Of a DNA stretch of 59,973 nt, positions 7,772 to 17,760 are shown in pieces. Each line of letters starts with the position of its first letter. Positions within the stretch are counted from its first letter, which is position 1. The DNA comes from Paenibacillus koleovorans NBRC 103111 (GTDB taxonomy: Bacteria > Bacillota > Bacilli > Paenibacillales > NBRC-103111). Location of the stretch: contig NZ_BIMA01000038.1 of assembly GCF_004000845.1 (NCBI RefSeq), forward strand, positions 1 through 59,973. The letters run 5' to 3'. The notes below the pieces were generated by a model. The model saw only the letters and a program-made list of their open reading frames with translations, was not told the origin of the DNA and made no database searches. The translations under genes and the position numbers were made by a program.

Positions 7772-8164
7772 TTAACGCTTGGAGAACTGAGGCGCACGAC
7801 GGGCAGCCTTCAGGCCGTATTTCTTCCGTTCCTTCATCCGCGGGTCGCGTGTCAGGAAGCCGGCTCTCTTGAGCGGCGGACGGAATTCCGGGTCAACCTT
7901 CAGCAGCGCACGGGAGATCCCGTGGCGGATGGCGCCGGCTTGTCCAGTAGTGCCTCCACCGTTAGCAATGACGAGAACGTCGTACTTGCCCAGTGTTTCC
8001 GTCAGGTTCAACGGTTGTTTCACGATCAGCTTCAAGGTTTCCAGTCCGAAGTATTCGTCCAGGTTGCGGTCATTAATCACGATCCGGCCTTCGCCTGGTA
8101 CAAGGCGAACACGTGCAACGGAGTGCTTACGACGGCCGGTTCCGTAGTATTGAACTTGTGCCAT
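7772..8164 (-). CDS. rpsI: 30S ribosomal protein S9
   Basis: A 130-residue small-subunit protein whose Lys/Arg-rich tail, ending QFSKR, reaches the decoding region and contacts P-site tRNA. The family core [13 protein letters not shown] and [16 protein letters not shown] are both present and the length is normal. It is 18 bases downstream of rplM, the universal S9/L13 pairing, and ends the transcript at the hairpin immediately after it. Confidence 0.99.
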   Translation of the reverse strand: MAQVQYYGTGRRKHSVARVRLVPGEGRIVINDRNLDEYFGLETLKLIVKQPLNLTETLGKYDVLVIANGGGTTGQAGAIRHGISRALLKVDPEFRPPLKRAGFLTRDPRMKERKKYGLKAARRAPQFSKR

Positions 8165-8182
8165 GAATCGGTCCTCCCTCTA

Positions 8183-8620
8183 TTATCCGCGAAGTTCCCA
8201 AACCTGCGGTTGTTGTGCTGCATGTGGATGCTCAGAACCGGCATACACGTTCAGTTTCGTTCTCAATTGATCGCCGAGTCGATTCTTCGGCAGCATGCCG
8301 TAGATCGCCAGCTCAAGCATCCGATCCGGACGCTTGTCGAGCATTTCTTGAGCGGAAGTCACTTTCAGACCGCCTGGGTGCTGGGAGTGACGGTAGTACA
8401 TTTTCTTCTGCAGCTTCTTGCCGGTCAGAACGATCTTCTCGGCGTTGATTACGACTACGAAATCTCCAGCATCAACATGCGGAGTGAATTCCGGCTTGTG
8501 CTTGCCGCGCAAAATCGATGCCACTTCGCTAGCCAGACGTCCGAGCGTTTGGCCGGCTGCATCGACAACATACCATTTGCGTTCTACTTGCTGTGGCTTC
8601 GCCATATATGTGGTACGCAT
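8183..8620 (-). CDS. rplM: 50S ribosomal protein L13
   Basis: A 145-residue early-assembly large-subunit protein. Landmarks are [30 protein letters not shown] and [12 protein letters not shown]. Two in-frame ATGs lie 6 bases apart; I use the second (8620, [10 protein letters not shown]) because AGGAGG is 9 bases away, against 3 for the first, and the family N terminus matches MRTT. The 5' region carries a structured leader that is probably the L13 autoregulatory element. Confidence 0.98.
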   Translation of the reverse strand: MRTTYMAKPQQVERKWYVVDAAGQTLGRLASEVASILRGKHKPEFTPHVDAGDFVVVINAEKIVLTGKKLQKKMYYRHSQHPGGLKVTSAQEMLDKRPDRMLELAIYGMLPKNRLGDQLRTKLNVYAGSEHPHAAQQPQVWELRG

Positions 8621-8649
8621 TCGCATGATCCTCCTAAATTTAATCCTAC

Positions 8650-8750
8650 CAAGCTATTCATAAAAAACGTCGTCATGTTCATCGTGTTGGTTGGCTTTTT
8701 GGAATCAAAACTCGGGGCAGTGGGTGTGCCAGTTTTGAAAAGCCAACTTA
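8650..8750 (-). ncRNA. Putative L13 leader (autoregulatory mRNA element)
   Basis: On the minus strand an extended hairpin precedes rplM. The outer stem is GTTGGCTTTT / AAAAGCCAAC (8738-8747 with 8690-8699), a second stem is CAAAACT / AGTTTTG, and the apical part is GGCA / TGCC. Bacillota rplM-rpsI operons carry a known L13-binding leader in this position. I assign it by position and shape; I cannot score it against a covariance model. Confidence 0.6.
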
Positions 8751-8783
8751 TATATTACATGAAATCCAGATCGGAAGCAAGGA

Positions 8784-9539
8784 TTATTTCTGCGCTTGGG
8801 CGTAGAACACTTCCCATAGCATCAGTCCGTGCGACATGGCCGTCGGGCCGGCTTGGCTCCGATCTCGAGCCTCCAAGATCCGACGCATGTCCTCGCTGCT
8901 GCGCTTCCCTTCGCCGATCTGAATCAACGTTCCAACCAGGATCCGTACCATGTGCTGCAGGAAGCCGTTGCCCGTAAAATACAGTTGCAGCCGAGCCTCC
9001 TGCTCGTTGTATTCTAAGTACGCCTCATAGAGGATGCGTACGTGAGAAGGCTTCGTCGATTTGGTCGAACAGAACGAGGTGAAGTCATGCTCCCCGATCA
9101 AACACTCCATCGCCTTCGCCATAGCCTCCCTATTCAGGGGAGTCGGATGATGGAACTGCAGGTGTCGGTTGAACACATCGTGGTATCGACCGCAGTCTAT
9201 GGTGTATCGATAGGTTTTGCGTTTCGCGGAACGGCGTGCATGAAAGCTGAGCGGCACTTCTTCCGCTTCCTGAACGACGATGTCGTCCGGCAGCCTGGAG
9301 TTCAGAGCCAACGCCCAACGGTGAATCGGGATTTGCGATTCTGTCCGGAAATTGATGGCGTGACAGCGGGCATGAACGCCCGCATCGGTTCGGCCGGTCG
9401 ATATGATCGACACTGCCTCCCCGGTCAACAACTTCACGGCCTTCTCCAGCTCATCCTGGATCGTGTTGCCCCCCGGCTGAGACTGGAAACCAAAGTAACG
9501 CGTACCTTCATAGCTGATCACCATGCGTATGTTTCTCAT
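8784..9539 (-). CDS. truA: tRNA pseudouridine(38-40) synthase TruA
   Basis: A 251-residue pseudouridine synthase acting on positions 38-40 of the tRNA anticodon arm. The catalytic aspartate is in GRTDAGVHA (near residue 54); RNIRMVISYEGTRYFGFQ is the family N terminus. I choose ATG 9539, with GGTGGGAG 11 bases upstream, over a TTG at 9560 that overlaps this ribosome binding site. In B. subtilis truA follows the ECF transporter genes ecfA1-ecfA2-ecfT; here it follows rplQ directly after a terminator. Confidence 0.96.
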   Translation of the reverse strand: MRNIRMVISYEGTRYFGFQSQPGGNTIQDELEKAVKLLTGEAVSIISTGRTDAGVHARCHAINFRTESQIPIHRWALALNSRLPDDIVVQEAEEVPLSFHARRSAKRKTYRYTIDCGRYHDVFNRHLQFHHPTPLNREAMAKAMECLIGEHDFTSFCSTKSTKPSHVRILYEAYLEYNEQEARLQLYFTGNGFLQHMVRILVGTLIQIGEGKRSSEDMRRILEARDRSQAGPTAMSHGLMLWEVFYAQAQK

Positions 9540-9602
9540 AGAACTATCGACTCCCACCAAACACTCGCCGGAAGCAGCTCTCCCGGTTTTGCCCTAACAA
9601 AA

Positions 9603-9642
9603 AAAGGGCTTCATCAGAATCAGCAGATTCTGTCCACCCTTT
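9603..9642 (-). terminator. Intrinsic terminator after rplQ
   Basis: On the minus strand AAAGGG, an inner stem AGAATC / GATTCT, then CCCTTT followed by a seven-T run. It closes the long ribosomal transcript 15 bases after rplQ and separates it from truA. Confidence 0.88.
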
Positions 9643-9656
9643 CCCATCCGATCGAA

Positions 9657-10028
9657 TTAAGCGCGGTCCACCAGTTCCAGGTACACCATTGGAGCCGAAT
9701 CTCCACGGCGAGGTCCCAGCTTCAGGATCCGCGTGTAACCGCCCGAACGCTCGGAGTACCGAGTCGCCAATTCCGAGAACAGCTTCTGGATAGCATCTTG
9801 CTCGGAGCCTTCCAGTTGCTCGCGACGAACGAAAGCAGCGGCTTGACGACGAGCATGCAGATCTCCACGCTTAGCGAGCGTAATCAGCTTCTCGGCGATG
9901 CCGCGGATTTCCTTTGCCTTCGCTTCTGTAGTCTGAATACGTTCATATAAGAAAAGATCAGTTACCAGGTCACGGAACAATGCTTTACGCGCGCTGGAGT
10001 CACGACCTAACTTTTGATAAATGGCCAT
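9657..10028 (-). CDS. rplQ: 50S ribosomal protein L17
   Basis: A 123-residue protein located near the peptide exit tunnel. [20 protein letters not shown] and the C-terminal [15 protein letters not shown] are characteristic. Bacillus-size; it lacks the longer extension of some homologues. It lies 25 bases after rpoA and is the last gene of the alpha segment before the terminator. Confidence 0.99.
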   Translation of the reverse strand: MAIYQKLGRDSSARKALFRDLVTDLFLYERIQTTEAKAKEIRGIAEKLITLAKRGDLHARRQAAAFVRREQLEGSEQDAIQKLFSELATRYSERSGGYTRILKLGPRRGDSAPMVYLELVDRA

Positions 10029-10053
10029 GTCTTTCCCCTCCTTCTTGTGTTAA

Positions 10054-10998
10054 TTATTCTTCTGTCCGCAGGCCCAGACCCAGTTCTTCGAGCTTTTCTT
10101 GCACTTCCTCCAAGGATTTGCGGCCCAAGTTCCGAACCTTCATCATATCCTCTTCGGTCTTCGTAATCAGCTCTTGAACGGTGTTAATGCCTGCACGCTT
10201 CAAGCAGTTGTAGGAACGTACGGAAAGATCCAGCTCCTCGATCGTCATCTCGAGTACTTTCTCTTTTTTGTCTTCCTCTTTCTCCACCATGATTTCGGCG
10301 TCCTTGGCTTCATCCGTCAATCCCACGAACAGCATCAGATGCTCCGTCAGGATTTTGGCGCCTAGGCTGACCGCCTCTTCAGGTCGGATACTTCCATCGG
10401 TCCACACTTCGAGGGTTAGTTTGTCGTAGTTCGTGACTTGACCGACACGGGTGTTCTCAACGCTGTAGTTCACGCGAGTGATTGGAGTGTAGATGGAATC
10501 TACCGGAATCACACCGATCGGCTGATCTTCCCTCTTATTCTTATCGGCCTGCACATAGCCTCTGCCGCGGTTTGCATGAATGCGCATATGCAATCTAGCA
10601 TCCGCAGCCAAGGTGGCGATATGCAAATCCGGATTCAGAATCTCAACATCACTATCGGCGCGAATATCTCCCGCTACGACGTTGCCTCCGCCTTCGGCAT
10701 CGATTTCAAGCACCTTTTCCTCGTCGGAATGAATCTTTAATGAGAGTCCCTTGAGATTGATGATGACTTCCGTCACATCCTCCATCACTCCGGGGATCGT
10801 CGAGAACTCATGAAGCACTCCGTCGATTTGAACGGAATTAACCGCTGCACCCGGCAAGGACGAGAGCAGGATGCGGCGCAAGGAGTTGCCCAACGTTGTA
10901 CCGTAGCCACGCTCCAACGGCTCTATAATAAACTTCCCATAGGTTCCGTCTTCGTTCAGCTGTACGGTTTCAATTTTTGGCTTTTCGATTTCGATCAT
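10054..10998 (-). CDS. rpoA: RNA polymerase alpha subunit
   Basis: A 314-residue subunit that nucleates polymerase assembly and contacts upstream promoter DNA and activators. The N-terminal assembly domain includes [20 protein letters not shown] and [14 protein letters not shown]; the C-terminal helix-hairpin-helix domain begins at about residue 245 ([18 protein letters not shown]). An acidic Lys/Glu-rich linker joins them. ATG 10998 ([10 protein letters not shown]) follows AAGGAGGG; the frame extends upstream to 11052 without a ribosome binding site. A 133-base gap to rpsK could hold an extra promoter, but I saw no strong match. Confidence 0.99.
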   Translation of the reverse strand: MIEIEKPKIETVQLNEDGTYGKFIIEPLERGYGTTLGNSLRRILLSSLPGAAVNSVQIDGVLHEFSTIPGVMEDVTEVIINLKGLSLKIHSDEEKVLEIDAEGGGNVVAGDIRADSDVEILNPDLHIATLAADARLHMRIHANRGRGYVQADKNKREDQPIGVIPVDSIYTPITRVNYSVENTRVGQVTNYDKLTLEVWTDGSIRPEEAVSLGAKILTEHLMLFVGLTDEAKDAEIMVEKEEDKKEKVLEMTIEELDLSVRSYNCLKRAGINTVQELITKTEEDMMKVRNLGRKSLEEVQEKLEELGLGLRTEE

Positions 10999-11131
10999 GA
11001 ACTTAACCCTCCTTGAAAAACGTCGTTTCCCTCTGGATATCTGAACACGCAAAAAGTTATAGTATGCCTATCGTTCACATTCATTATTCACATGTTTGGG
11101 ATATTTATACTATACTTGCTTTTCAATCCGA

Positions 11132-11530
11132 TTAGACACGACGACGTTTCGGTGGACGGCATCCGTTGTGTGGAATTGGCGTTACGTCTTTGATCAGGTT
11201 GACTTCGAGACCTGCAGCCTGCAGCGAGCGGATAGCCGCCTCGCGGCCTGCGCCAGGACCTTTAACCATGACTTCAACGCTTTTCATGCCATGTTCCATT
11301 GCAGCTTTAGCAGCCGATTCAGCAGCCATTTGCGCAGCAAACGGAGTGCTTTTACGGGAGCCTTTAAAGCCCAAGTTACCGGAGCTAGCCCAAGAAATCG
11401 CGTTACCGTGAGGATCGGTGATCGTCACGATGGTGTTGTTGAACGTGGAACGGATATGAGCCACGCCGGAATCAATGTTTTTACGGTCACGACGTTTCGT
11501 GCGAACAGCCGCTTTTTTCGGTTTAGCCAT
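11132..11530 (-). CDS. rpsK: 30S ribosomal protein S11
   Basis: A 132-residue platform protein contacting the mRNA exit region and h23. Landmarks are [34 protein letters not shown] and the C-terminal [18 protein letters not shown]. It sits 18 bases after rpsM, in the usual rpsM-rpsK-rpoA-rplQ order. Confidence 0.99.
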   Translation of the reverse strand: MAKPKKAAVRTKRRDRKNIDSGVAHIRSTFNNTIVTITDPHGNAISWASSGNLGFKGSRKSTPFAAQMAAESAAKAAMEHGMKSVEVMVKGPGAGREAAIRSLQAAGLEVNLIKDVTPIPHNGCRPPKRRRV

Positions 11531-11548
11531 GAGAGTTATCCCCCCTTA

Positions 11549-11917
11549 TTATTTTTTCTTATTAGCCACGGTACGACGAGGACCTTTACGCGTACGCGCA
11601 TTTGTTTTGGTACGTTGACCACGAACCGGCAATCCGCGACGATGGCGGATACCGCGGTAGCAGCCGATTTCTACAAGGCGTTTGATGTTCAGAGCGATTT
11701 CACGACGAAGATCGCCTTCCACCTTCACGTTCTTGTCGATCGCTTCACGCAGCTTGCTTACTTCATCTTCCGTCAGATCGCGAACGCGAGTCGCAGCAGA
11801 GATGTCAGTAGCCGCCAGAATGTTCTGCGAAGTGGTTTTGCCAATGCCGAAAATATACGTCAGAGCGATTTCTACGCGCTTATCGCGTGGCAAGTCTACA
11901 CCAGCTATACGAGCCAT
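11549..11917 (-). CDS. rpsM: 30S ribosomal protein S13
   Basis: A 122-residue head protein that bridges to the 50S subunit and touches P-site tRNA through its basic tail. [21 protein letters not shown] opens the protein; [19 protein letters not shown] is the conserved helix-two-turns-helix region. It is 17 bases after rpmJ. Confidence 0.99.
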   Translation of the reverse strand: MARIAGVDLPRDKRVEIALTYIFGIGKTTSQNILAATDISAATRVRDLTEDEVSKLREAIDKNVKVEGDLRREIALNIKRLVEIGCYRGIRHRRGLPVRGQRTKTNARTRKGPRRTVANKKK

Positions 11918-11934
11918 TGAATGGATGCACCTCC

Positions 11935-12051
<117 letters not shown>

Positions 12052-12142
12052 TTATTACCTCCTAATTCACCCCAAAAAGTGATGTTGCATCTCGGAGCTA
12101 TCCGACTTATCTTTTCGGGGGCCCCGTTTTACCGACTACTGC

Positions 12143-12361
12143 TTATTTGAAACGGTAAGTAATCCGCCCTCTGGTCAAATCGTAAGGAGACAACTCCACC
12201 GTAACTTTATCACCTGGCAGGATCCGGATGAAGTGCATCCGAATTTTACCCGATACATGCGCCAATACTTTGTGCCCGTTCTCGAGCTCCACCTTGAACA
12301 TTGCGTTCGGAAGCGGTTCGATTACGGTGCCCTCCACTTCAATTACATCTTCTTTAGCCAC
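12143..12361 (-). CDS. infA: Translation initiation factor IF-1
   Basis: A 72-residue OB-fold protein binding the 30S A site during initiation; [18 protein letters not shown] and [20 protein letters not shown] are clear family sequence. I start at GTG 12361. It gives the conserved (M)[11 protein letters not shown] terminus and has AAAGGAG 8 bases upstream. The ATG at 12367 sits directly on that ribosome binding site. The start is 2 bases after the stop of the KOW protein gene, so translation is probably coupled. Confidence 0.97.
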   Translation of the reverse strand: MAKEDVIEVEGTVIEPLPNAMFKVELENGHKVLAHVSGKIRMHFIRILPGDKVTVELSPYDLTRGRITYRFK

Positions 12362-12363
12362 CG

Positions 12364-12681
12364 TCATTCTCCTTTCTGCTGTGCGTCCGATTGCCCAGCT
12401 TCAACATACTTGCTCAATGCATAACGAAGCTTTCCGTTTGTTACACGACCGGTTTCGTTCAAGCTGTCAGCAACCTCGCCGCTGATCGTATCCAGCAGTT
12501 GGAGGTGAAGGATATTTTTTTTCTTCGGTTGGTCGAATTTGCGTTTGTCTCCGTCTGCAATCCATACGAACCGGCTATCATCCAAGCGAACCACTACGGC
12601 ATATTGGTCCTGCTCCCGGCCTCGCAACACTTTCACGAGTTGACCGAGCGCGGGATGCTGGGCGGCTCCAGACTTGGTCAT
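12364..12681 (-). CDS. KOW-domain RNA-binding protein (YbzG/L14e-like)
   Basis: A 105-residue basic protein with an N-terminal KOW motif ([22 protein letters not shown]) followed by a lysine-rich segment ([12 protein letters not shown]). It resembles the small L14e/L6e-like proteins encoded between map and infA in Bacillota (YbzG in B. subtilis). A ribosome- or rRNA-linked role is inferred from the domain and the location; the precise function is unknown. It overlaps the map stop by four bases (ATGA), and its own stop codon leads straight into infA. Confidence 0.88.
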   Translation of the reverse strand: MTKSGAAQHPALGQLVKVLRGREQDQYAVVVRLDDSRFVWIADGDKRKFDQPKKKNILHLQLLDTISGEVADSLNETGRVTNGKLRYALSKYVEAGQSDAQQKGE

Positions 12682-13439
12682 AGTCCGTTCCCCTCACATC
12701 GGGTTAGTATCTCATACCCTTCGGCAGTGATGGCGATCGTGTGCTCGAAGTGCGCGCACAAGGATCCGTCCAGTGTGACCACGGTCCAGTCATCCTGCAG
12801 CGTCTTCACATATCGCTCGCCTACATTCACCATCGGCTCGATCGCAAGCACCATGCCCGGCTTCAGCCGCGGTCCGCGATCCGGCAGCCCGTAATTCGGA
12901 ATTTGCGGTTCTTCATGCAAGTTTTGACCGATTCCATGCCCGACATACTCGCGAACGATGGAAAAGCCCTCATCTTCGACAACCTTTTGAATCGCATGCG
13001 AAATGGTGAACAACCGGGCGTCGGTTTTGGCTTTCGCCAACCCTTCGTAGAGCGACCGTTCCGTCACTTCCAGCAGCCTGCGGGCTGAGTCCGAAACTTG
13101 GCCGACCGGATACGTCCAGGCGGAATCGCCGTGGTATCCCCGGAACTTAGCACCGATATCGATGCTGATAATATCTCCTTCGAGCAGCTTCCTGTCCCCG
13201 GGGATGCCGTGAACGAGCTCTTCGTTAACAGAAGCGCAGATGCTACCAGGAAAACCGTTATAGCCTTTGAAAGACGGAATGGCGTGTTGACTGCGAATAT
13301 AGTCTTCGGCGATTTGATCGAGTTCCTTGGTTGTTACGCCTGGTTTGACGGCTTGAGCCATCAGTCGGTGCGTCTCCGCCACGATTCTGCCGGCTTCCCG
13401 CATCAGGCTCAGTTCGGCCTCGGACTTGCAAATGATCAT
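12678..13439 (-). CDS. map: Methionine aminopeptidase, type I
   Basis: A 253-residue dinuclear metalloprotease removing the initiator methionine from nascent proteins. Pita-bread fold landmarks are [26 protein letters not shown] (metal Asp), [14 protein letters not shown] (metal His) and AIEPMVN (metal Glu). The start overlaps the adk stop as ATGA, implying coupled translation. It has no N-terminal zinc-binding extension. Confidence 0.98.
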   Translation of the reverse strand: MIICKSEAELSLMREAGRIVAETHRLMAQAVKPGVTTKELDQIAEDYIRSQHAIPSFKGYNGFPGSICASVNEELVHGIPGDRKLLEGDIISIDIGAKFRGYHGDSAWTYPVGQVSDSARRLLEVTERSLYEGLAKAKTDARLFTISHAIQKVVEDEGFSIVREYVGHGIGQNLHEEPQIPNYGLPDRGPRLKPGMVLAIEPMVNVGERYVKTLQDDWTVVTLDGSLCAHFEHTIAITAEGYEILTRCEGNGL

Positions 13440-14089
13440 TCCGCTTGACCTCGCAGCAGAGAAGAGATGTCGGATGTGACCAGGTCAATATCCTGTTCCC
13501 CGTTCACTTCACGCAGCAGCCCTTTGCTCGAGTAGTACTCCAACAGAGGGGCCGTCTTCTTGCTGTACTCGTCGAGACGAGTGCCCACCTTCTCCTCGGT
13601 ATCGTCCGAACGCTGGTACAAGTCGCCGGAGCACTTGTCGCATACGTTCTCGACCTTCGGAGGGTTGAACATGACATGATACGTAGCTCCGCAAGATTTG
13701 CAGATGCGGCGGCCGGTCAATCGGCCGAGCAGCAAATCCCGATCGACCGTCAAGTTGATCACGTGGTTAATTTGCTTCCCCATCGAGGATAGCATGTCAT
13801 CCAACGCTTCCGCTTGCGAGATCGTTCTCGGGAAGCCATCGAGCAAGAAGCCTTTTTGGCAATCCGGGTGTTGCAGTCTTTCTTTGACGATGCCGTTCGT
13901 AATCTCATCCGGTACGAGCAGCCCTTGGTCGACGAAGCTCTTCGCTTGTACGCCCATTTCCGTACCTTGACTCATCGCCAGACGAAACGCGTCGCCTGTC
14001 GAGATGTGAGGAATGCCGAACTGCTCGACAATCCGTTCCGCTTGTGTACCTTTACCAGCCCCGGGAGGACCCATAAAAAGAATGTTCAC
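13436..14089 (-). CDS. adk: Adenylate kinase (zinc-LID type)
   Basis: A 217-residue kinase interconverting ATP + AMP and 2 ADP. It has the P-loop [12 protein letters not shown], the DGFPRT motif and a long LID carrying four cysteines (CKSCG and CDKCSG), so the LID probably binds zinc as in Gram-positive thermostable enzymes. I start at GTG 14089 ((M)NILFMGPPG), preceded by GGGGAAGAGG; the upstream ATG at 14137 adds a non-conserved extension. The 139-base gap after secY has no obvious terminator and may hold a promoter for adk-map. Confidence 0.97.
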   Translation of the reverse strand: MNILFMGPPGAGKGTQAERIVEQFGIPHISTGDAFRLAMSQGTEMGVQAKSFVDQGLLVPDEITNGIVKERLQHPDCQKGFLLDGFPRTISQAEALDDMLSSMGKQINHVINLTVDRDLLLGRLTGRRICKSCGATYHVMFNPPKVENVCDKCSGDLYQRSDDTEEKVGTRLDEYSKKTAPLLEYYSSKGLLREVNGEQDIDLVTSDISSLLRGQAE

Positions 14090-14228
14090 AGTACGCCTCT
14101 TCCCCGAGAAGCATGCCTCATCCATACTTCTCTGCATGCTGTATGCATAGAACGATGGTAGACCAACAGGCGATAGGAACCGACGGCTTAAGTGAGGCGA
14201 CCATCAGCACCTAGCTCCGACTGCTGTG

Positions 14229-15533
14229 TTATTTATTAATGAACCCTTTGTAATGACGCTTGATCAGTTGGCTCTCGATTTGCTTCATGGTCTCCAGCGC
14301 AACCCCGATCACGATCAGCAAGGACGTGCCCCCGATCGTAACGGTTTGCGGCAACCCTGCCGCCTTACTGAAGAATACGGGCAAGATCGAGATGGCAGCC
14401 AGGAAGATCGCGCCCGACAGCGTGATGCGCGTCATGACTCTAGTCAAGTACGAAGACGTCATCTTACCCGGACGAATGCCTGGAATATAGCCGCCGTTCT
14501 TCTTCATCTGATCGGCCATCTGCACCGGATTGATCTGAACGAACGTGTAGAAATAAGTGAAACCGATGATCATCAGCACGTACAAGACCATCCCGAAAGC
14601 AGCGGTATAGGTCAAGTTGTTAATGATCCAGTCCGCTACGACATTCCCGCGCCAGAACTGAGCGATCGTCGGTGGGAACACCAAGAGCGAAAGCGCGAAA
14701 ATAACCGGAATAACGCCCGCAGCGTTCACTTTAAGCGGGATGTGCGTCGACTGACCGCCGTACATTTTGCGACCGACTACACGCTTCGCATACTGAACTG
14801 GAATCTTCCGAACCCCTTGTTGCACGAAGATGACTCCGGCAATAATGGCCAGAACGACGATGAGAATGATCACAACCTTCAAGATGTTCAAGAACAGCGC
14901 ACCTTCCGCTTCCGCAAACAACCGCAAGTAAATCTGGTTGATGCCGTTCGGGATGGCCGCGACGATACCGGCAAAGATAATCACCGATATTCCGTTGCCA
15001 ATGCCGTGCTCTGTAATTTGCTCGCCTAACCACATCAAGAAAGCCGTTCCCGCCGTCAATACGATCGCAATCAGTACGTAAGTCGTCACGCCGGGATCGA
15101 TAACGAGTTGTAAACTGTAAAGTCGGTTAAAGCCGAAAGCCAACCCGAACCCTTGGATCACGCCAAGAACGATCGTGCCGTAACGAGTAATCTGGGCCAG
15201 CTTCTTACGTCCAACTTCGCCTTCCTTCGCCCACTGCGTAAACCGAGGAATCACGTCCATCGACAACAATTGTACGATGATCGATGCAGTGATGTACGGC
15301 ATAATCCCCATAGCGAAAATCGAGAAATTGAACAACGCGCCACCGGAGAAGGTGTTAAGCAAGTTGAACACGCCGCCGCTATTGCTTTGATCGATGCTGG
15401 TTAAAACGTCATTATCGATATTGGGCACGGGGATAAAAGCGCCGATCCGGTAAACGATCAAGACCAGAAGCGTAAATATAATTCTTCGTCTCAGATCGTT
15501 TACTTTCATGATGTTGGACAATGTCTTAAACAT
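14229..15533 (-). CDS. secY: Preprotein translocase subunit SecY
   Basis: A 434-residue channel protein with about ten membrane segments, the core of the SecYEG translocon. Recognisable parts are NIMKVNDLRRRIIFTLLVL at the N terminus, GIGNGISVIIFAGIV and the cytoplasmic loop with QFGQ-like AQITRYGTIVLG. Its start overlaps the rplO stop by one base (TAATG), the classical coupled junction. The SecE partner lies at 41277. Confidence 0.99.
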   Translation of the reverse strand: MFKTLSNIMKVNDLRRRIIFTLLVLIVYRIGAFIPVPNIDNDVLTSIDQSNSGGVFNLLNTFSGGALFNFSIFAMGIMPYITASIIVQLLSMDVIPRFTQWAKEGEVGRKKLAQITRYGTIVLGVIQGFGLAFGFNRLYSLQLVIDPGVTTYVLIAIVLTAGTAFLMWLGEQITEHGIGNGISVIIFAGIVAAIPNGINQIYLRLFAEAEGALFLNILKVVIILIVVLAIIAGVIFVQQGVRKIPVQYAKRVVGRKMYGGQSTHIPLKVNAAGVIPVIFALSLLVFPPTIAQFWRGNVVADWIINNLTYTAAFGMVLYVLMIIGFTYFYTFVQINPVQMADQMKKNGGYIPGIRPGKMTSSYLTRVMTRITLSGAIFLAAISILPVFFSKAAGLPQTVTIGGTSLLIVIGVALETMKQIESQLIKRHYKGFINK

Positions 15534-15973
15534 TAAATCACCTCGGTTTTACCGCCGGCAGCTTGAATCTTGTCTACCGCAGATTGAGAGAACTTGTTCG
15601 CCTTCACTGTCAGTTGTACAGTAAGCTCGCCATTTCCTAAAACTTTGATGCCGTCTTTAGGATTTTTCACAAGTCCGGACTCAACGAGGAATTCCGGAGT
15701 GACTTCAGTTCCCGCTGCGAATTGATTCAGTTCTGTAACATTAACCAAAGCGTACTCGACGCGATTCCGATTAGTAAAGCCACGCTTCGGCAAGCGACGA
15801 TACAAAGGGTTTTGACCACCCTCGAAGCCTGGACGCACACCGCCGCCGGAGCGAGCGTTTTGCCCTTTATGACCGCGACCGGAAGTTTTCCCGTTACCGC
15901 TCCCGATTCCACGACCCACACGATTGCGGGTCTTCTTGGAACCTGGTGCAGGAGTCAGCTCATGTAACTTCAT
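15533..15973 (-). CDS. rplO: 50S ribosomal protein L15
   Basis: A 146-residue assembly protein with the Gly/Arg-rich extended N terminus ([19 protein letters not shown]) and a globular C-terminal domain. ATG 15973 ([12 protein letters not shown]) is 8 bases after AAGGAGG; a TTG at 15982 is too close to that site. It precedes secY with a one-base overlap. Confidence 0.99.
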   Translation of the reverse strand: MKLHELTPAPGSKKTRNRVGRGIGSGNGKTSGRGHKGQNARSGGGVRPGFEGGQNPLYRRLPKRGFTNRNRVEYALVNVTELNQFAAGTEVTPEFLVESGLVKNPKDGIKVLGNGELTVQLTVKANKFSQSAVDKIQAAGGKTEVI

Positions 15974-16043
15974 CGATTGCACCTCCTTAATTGATATTCA
16001 TTGCCGTATTGCTATGTCGATTCGCTCGTTCGAGGCTGATCGA

Positions 16044-16223
16044 TTATACTTCCTTCACTTCAACGAGATGGCTCACTTGGTTGACCATACCGCGGATCGC
16101 GGGACTGTCATTGTGAACTACGGTTTGATGCAGCTTGCGCAAACCAAGCGTTCTTACCGTTACCCGTTGCGTTTCCGGACGACCGATCAGACTGCGCTTG
16201 AGGGTGATTTGCAATTGAGACAT
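16044..16223 (-). CDS. rpmD: 50S ribosomal protein L30
   Basis: A 59-residue protein read by hand; it starts [17 protein letters not shown] and ends SHLVEVKEV. The two-strand, two-helix L30 pattern with GLRKLHQTV is clear. It sits 13 bases after rpsE and 70 bases before rplO. Confidence 0.98.
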   Translation of the reverse strand: MSQLQITLKRSLIGRPETQRVTVRTLGLRKLHQTVVHNDSPAIRGMVNQVSHLVEVKEV

Positions 16224-16236
16224 AGTCTTTGCCCTC

Positions 16237-16734
16237 CTAACCTAAAAGCTCTTGAACGGTTTTGCCGCGAAGTTTCGCAACCTCTTCCGCTTTTTTCAAA
16301 CGTTGCAATCCTTCCAAAGTCGCGTTCACCATGTTCATGGAGTTGGAGGATCCGAGCGATTTCGTCAAGATATCGCCTACTCCCGCCAGTTCCAGAACCG
16401 CACGAACAGGACCGCCGGCGATTACGCCGGTACCCTTGGAAGCCGGTTTCAACAGAACGCGTCCAGCGCCGAATTGGCCCGTTACCAGATGGGGAATCGT
16501 TGTTCCTACGATCGGTACATGCACCAGATTCTTCTTCGCATCTTCGACGCCTTTGCGGATGGCGTCCGGTACTTCAGCCGCTTTGCCGATACCAGCGCCA
16601 ACCCAGCCGTTGCCGTCGCCGACAACAACCAATGCGCTGAAGCTAAAACGACGACCACCTTTAACTACTTTCGCAACGCGGTTGATGTTGACAACTTTCT
16701 CTGTCAGCTCTAACGTATTGGGATCTACACGCAA
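16237..16734 (-). CDS. rpsE: 30S ribosomal protein S5
   Basis: A 165-residue protein of the 30S mRNA entry region, important for fidelity. [22 protein letters not shown] is the S5 double-stranded RNA-binding-like core, and [13 protein letters not shown] the C-terminal part. The initiation codon appears to be TTG (16734): AGGAGG is 8 bases upstream, the next codons give [13 protein letters not shown] aligning with the family N terminus, and no nearby ATG or GTG fits. Confidence 0.97.
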   Translation of the reverse strand: MRVDPNTLELTEKVVNINRVAKVVKGGRRFSFSALVVVGDGNGWVGAGIGKAAEVPDAIRKGVEDAKKNLVHVPIVGTTIPHLVTGQFGAGRVLLKPASKGTGVIAGGPVRAVLELAGVGDILTKSLGSSNSMNMVNATLEGLQRLKKAEEVAKLRGKTVQELLG

Positions 16735-16763
16735 GTCGTTTACCTCCTTATTGAGAAATTTCC

Positions 16764-17129
16764 TTAGAATTCAAGTCCGCCTTCACGAGCCGCATCGGCC
16801 AAAGCCTGAATACGCCCATGATACAGATATCCGCCACGATCGAAAACCACTCTGTCGATGCCGGCCGCTTTCGCACGTTTCGCCACGAGGGCGCCTACTT
16901 GCACAGCTGCGTCGACATTGCCGCCGTTCGCCACTTCGCCCAGTTCCTTGTCCACTGTGGACGCGGATACCAGTGTTACACCTTGAATATCGTCAATGAT
17001 TTGAGCGTAGATGTGCTTGGAGGAACGGAAAACATTCAACCGCGGACGTTGCGTTGTCCCTTTGATTGTTTTACGAACACGCAAGTGTCTCTTCTGACGG
17101 GCTTTATTCTTATCACCTTTAGTAATCAT
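16764..17129 (-). CDS. rplR: 50S ribosomal protein L18
   Basis: A 121-residue 5S rRNA-binding protein of the central protuberance. [20 protein letters not shown] and [20 protein letters not shown] are diagnostic. The N terminus is strongly basic ([12 protein letters not shown]), as expected for 5S contact. It works with L5 and, where present, L25/CTC. Confidence 0.99.
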   Translation of the reverse strand: MITKGDKNKARQKRHLRVRKTIKGTTQRPRLNVFRSSKHIYAQIIDDIQGVTLVSASTVDKELGEVANGGNVDAAVQVGALVAKRAKAAGIDRVVFDRGGYLYHGRIQALADAAREGGLEF

Positions 17130-17187
17130 CGGTTGTTCACTCCTTCCTTAGGCCAAGAAACGCTGTCGGTTTCTTAGGGGATGTTCC

Positions 17188-17730
17188 TTACTTCTTCTTA
17201 CCGGCTTTACCTTCTTTGCGAAGGATGCGCTCGCCTTCGTACTTGATCCCTTTGCCTTTGTAAGGCTCAGGCTCACGAACCGCGCGGATTTTGGCAGCCG
17301 TTGCGCCAACGAGCTCTTTGTCGATCCCCTTCACGATAATCTTCGTGTTGGTTGGCACTTCGAACTCGATGCCATTCTCAGGCAAGATCTCAACCGGGTG
17401 GGAGTAACCAACGTTCAGAACCAGCTTATCGCCGGTTTTGTTCGCGCGGTAACCGACGCCAACCAGGTCCAGGTTCTTCACGAAACCAGCCGTTACGCCG
17501 CTCACCATGTTGTTGATGATGCTTCGGGTCGTACCGTGCAGGGAGCGGTGAAGCTTATTGTCGGATGGACGCTCAACATTCAGGTCCGTTCCTTCAATAA
17601 CAATTTTCATGTCTTTATGCAATTCGCGGCTAAGCGTACCTTTCGGTCCTTTAACCGTAATGTGTGTATTTTCGAGCTTTACGTCGACGCCGCTCGGAAT
17701 TGTAATGGTTTTACGACCAATACGGGACAT
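17188..17730 (-). CDS. rplF: 50S ribosomal protein L6
   Basis: A 180-residue two-domain protein near the sarcin-ricin loop and GTPase centre. It begins [17 protein letters not shown]; the C-terminal rRNA-binding element is [27 protein letters not shown] is 7 bases before the ATG. It lies 30 bases after rpsH. Confidence 0.99.
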   Translation of the reverse strand: MSRIGRKTITIPSGVDVKLENTHITVKGPKGTLSRELHKDMKIVIEGTDLNVERPSDNKLHRSLHGTTRSIINNMVSGVTAGFVKNLDLVGVGYRANKTGDKLVLNVGYSHPVEILPENGIEFEVPTNTKIIVKGIDKELVGATAAKIRAVREPEPYKGKGIKYEGERILRKEGKAGKKK

Positions 17731-17760
17731 TGTTGCACCTCCATTCTTACAGGCTGTAGA

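Noticed and set aside
7730-8977. 415-codon plus-strand frame across rpsI, rplM and the truA end
   Set aside because: It runs antisense through two certain ribosomal genes, their terminator and leader; no ribosome binding site.
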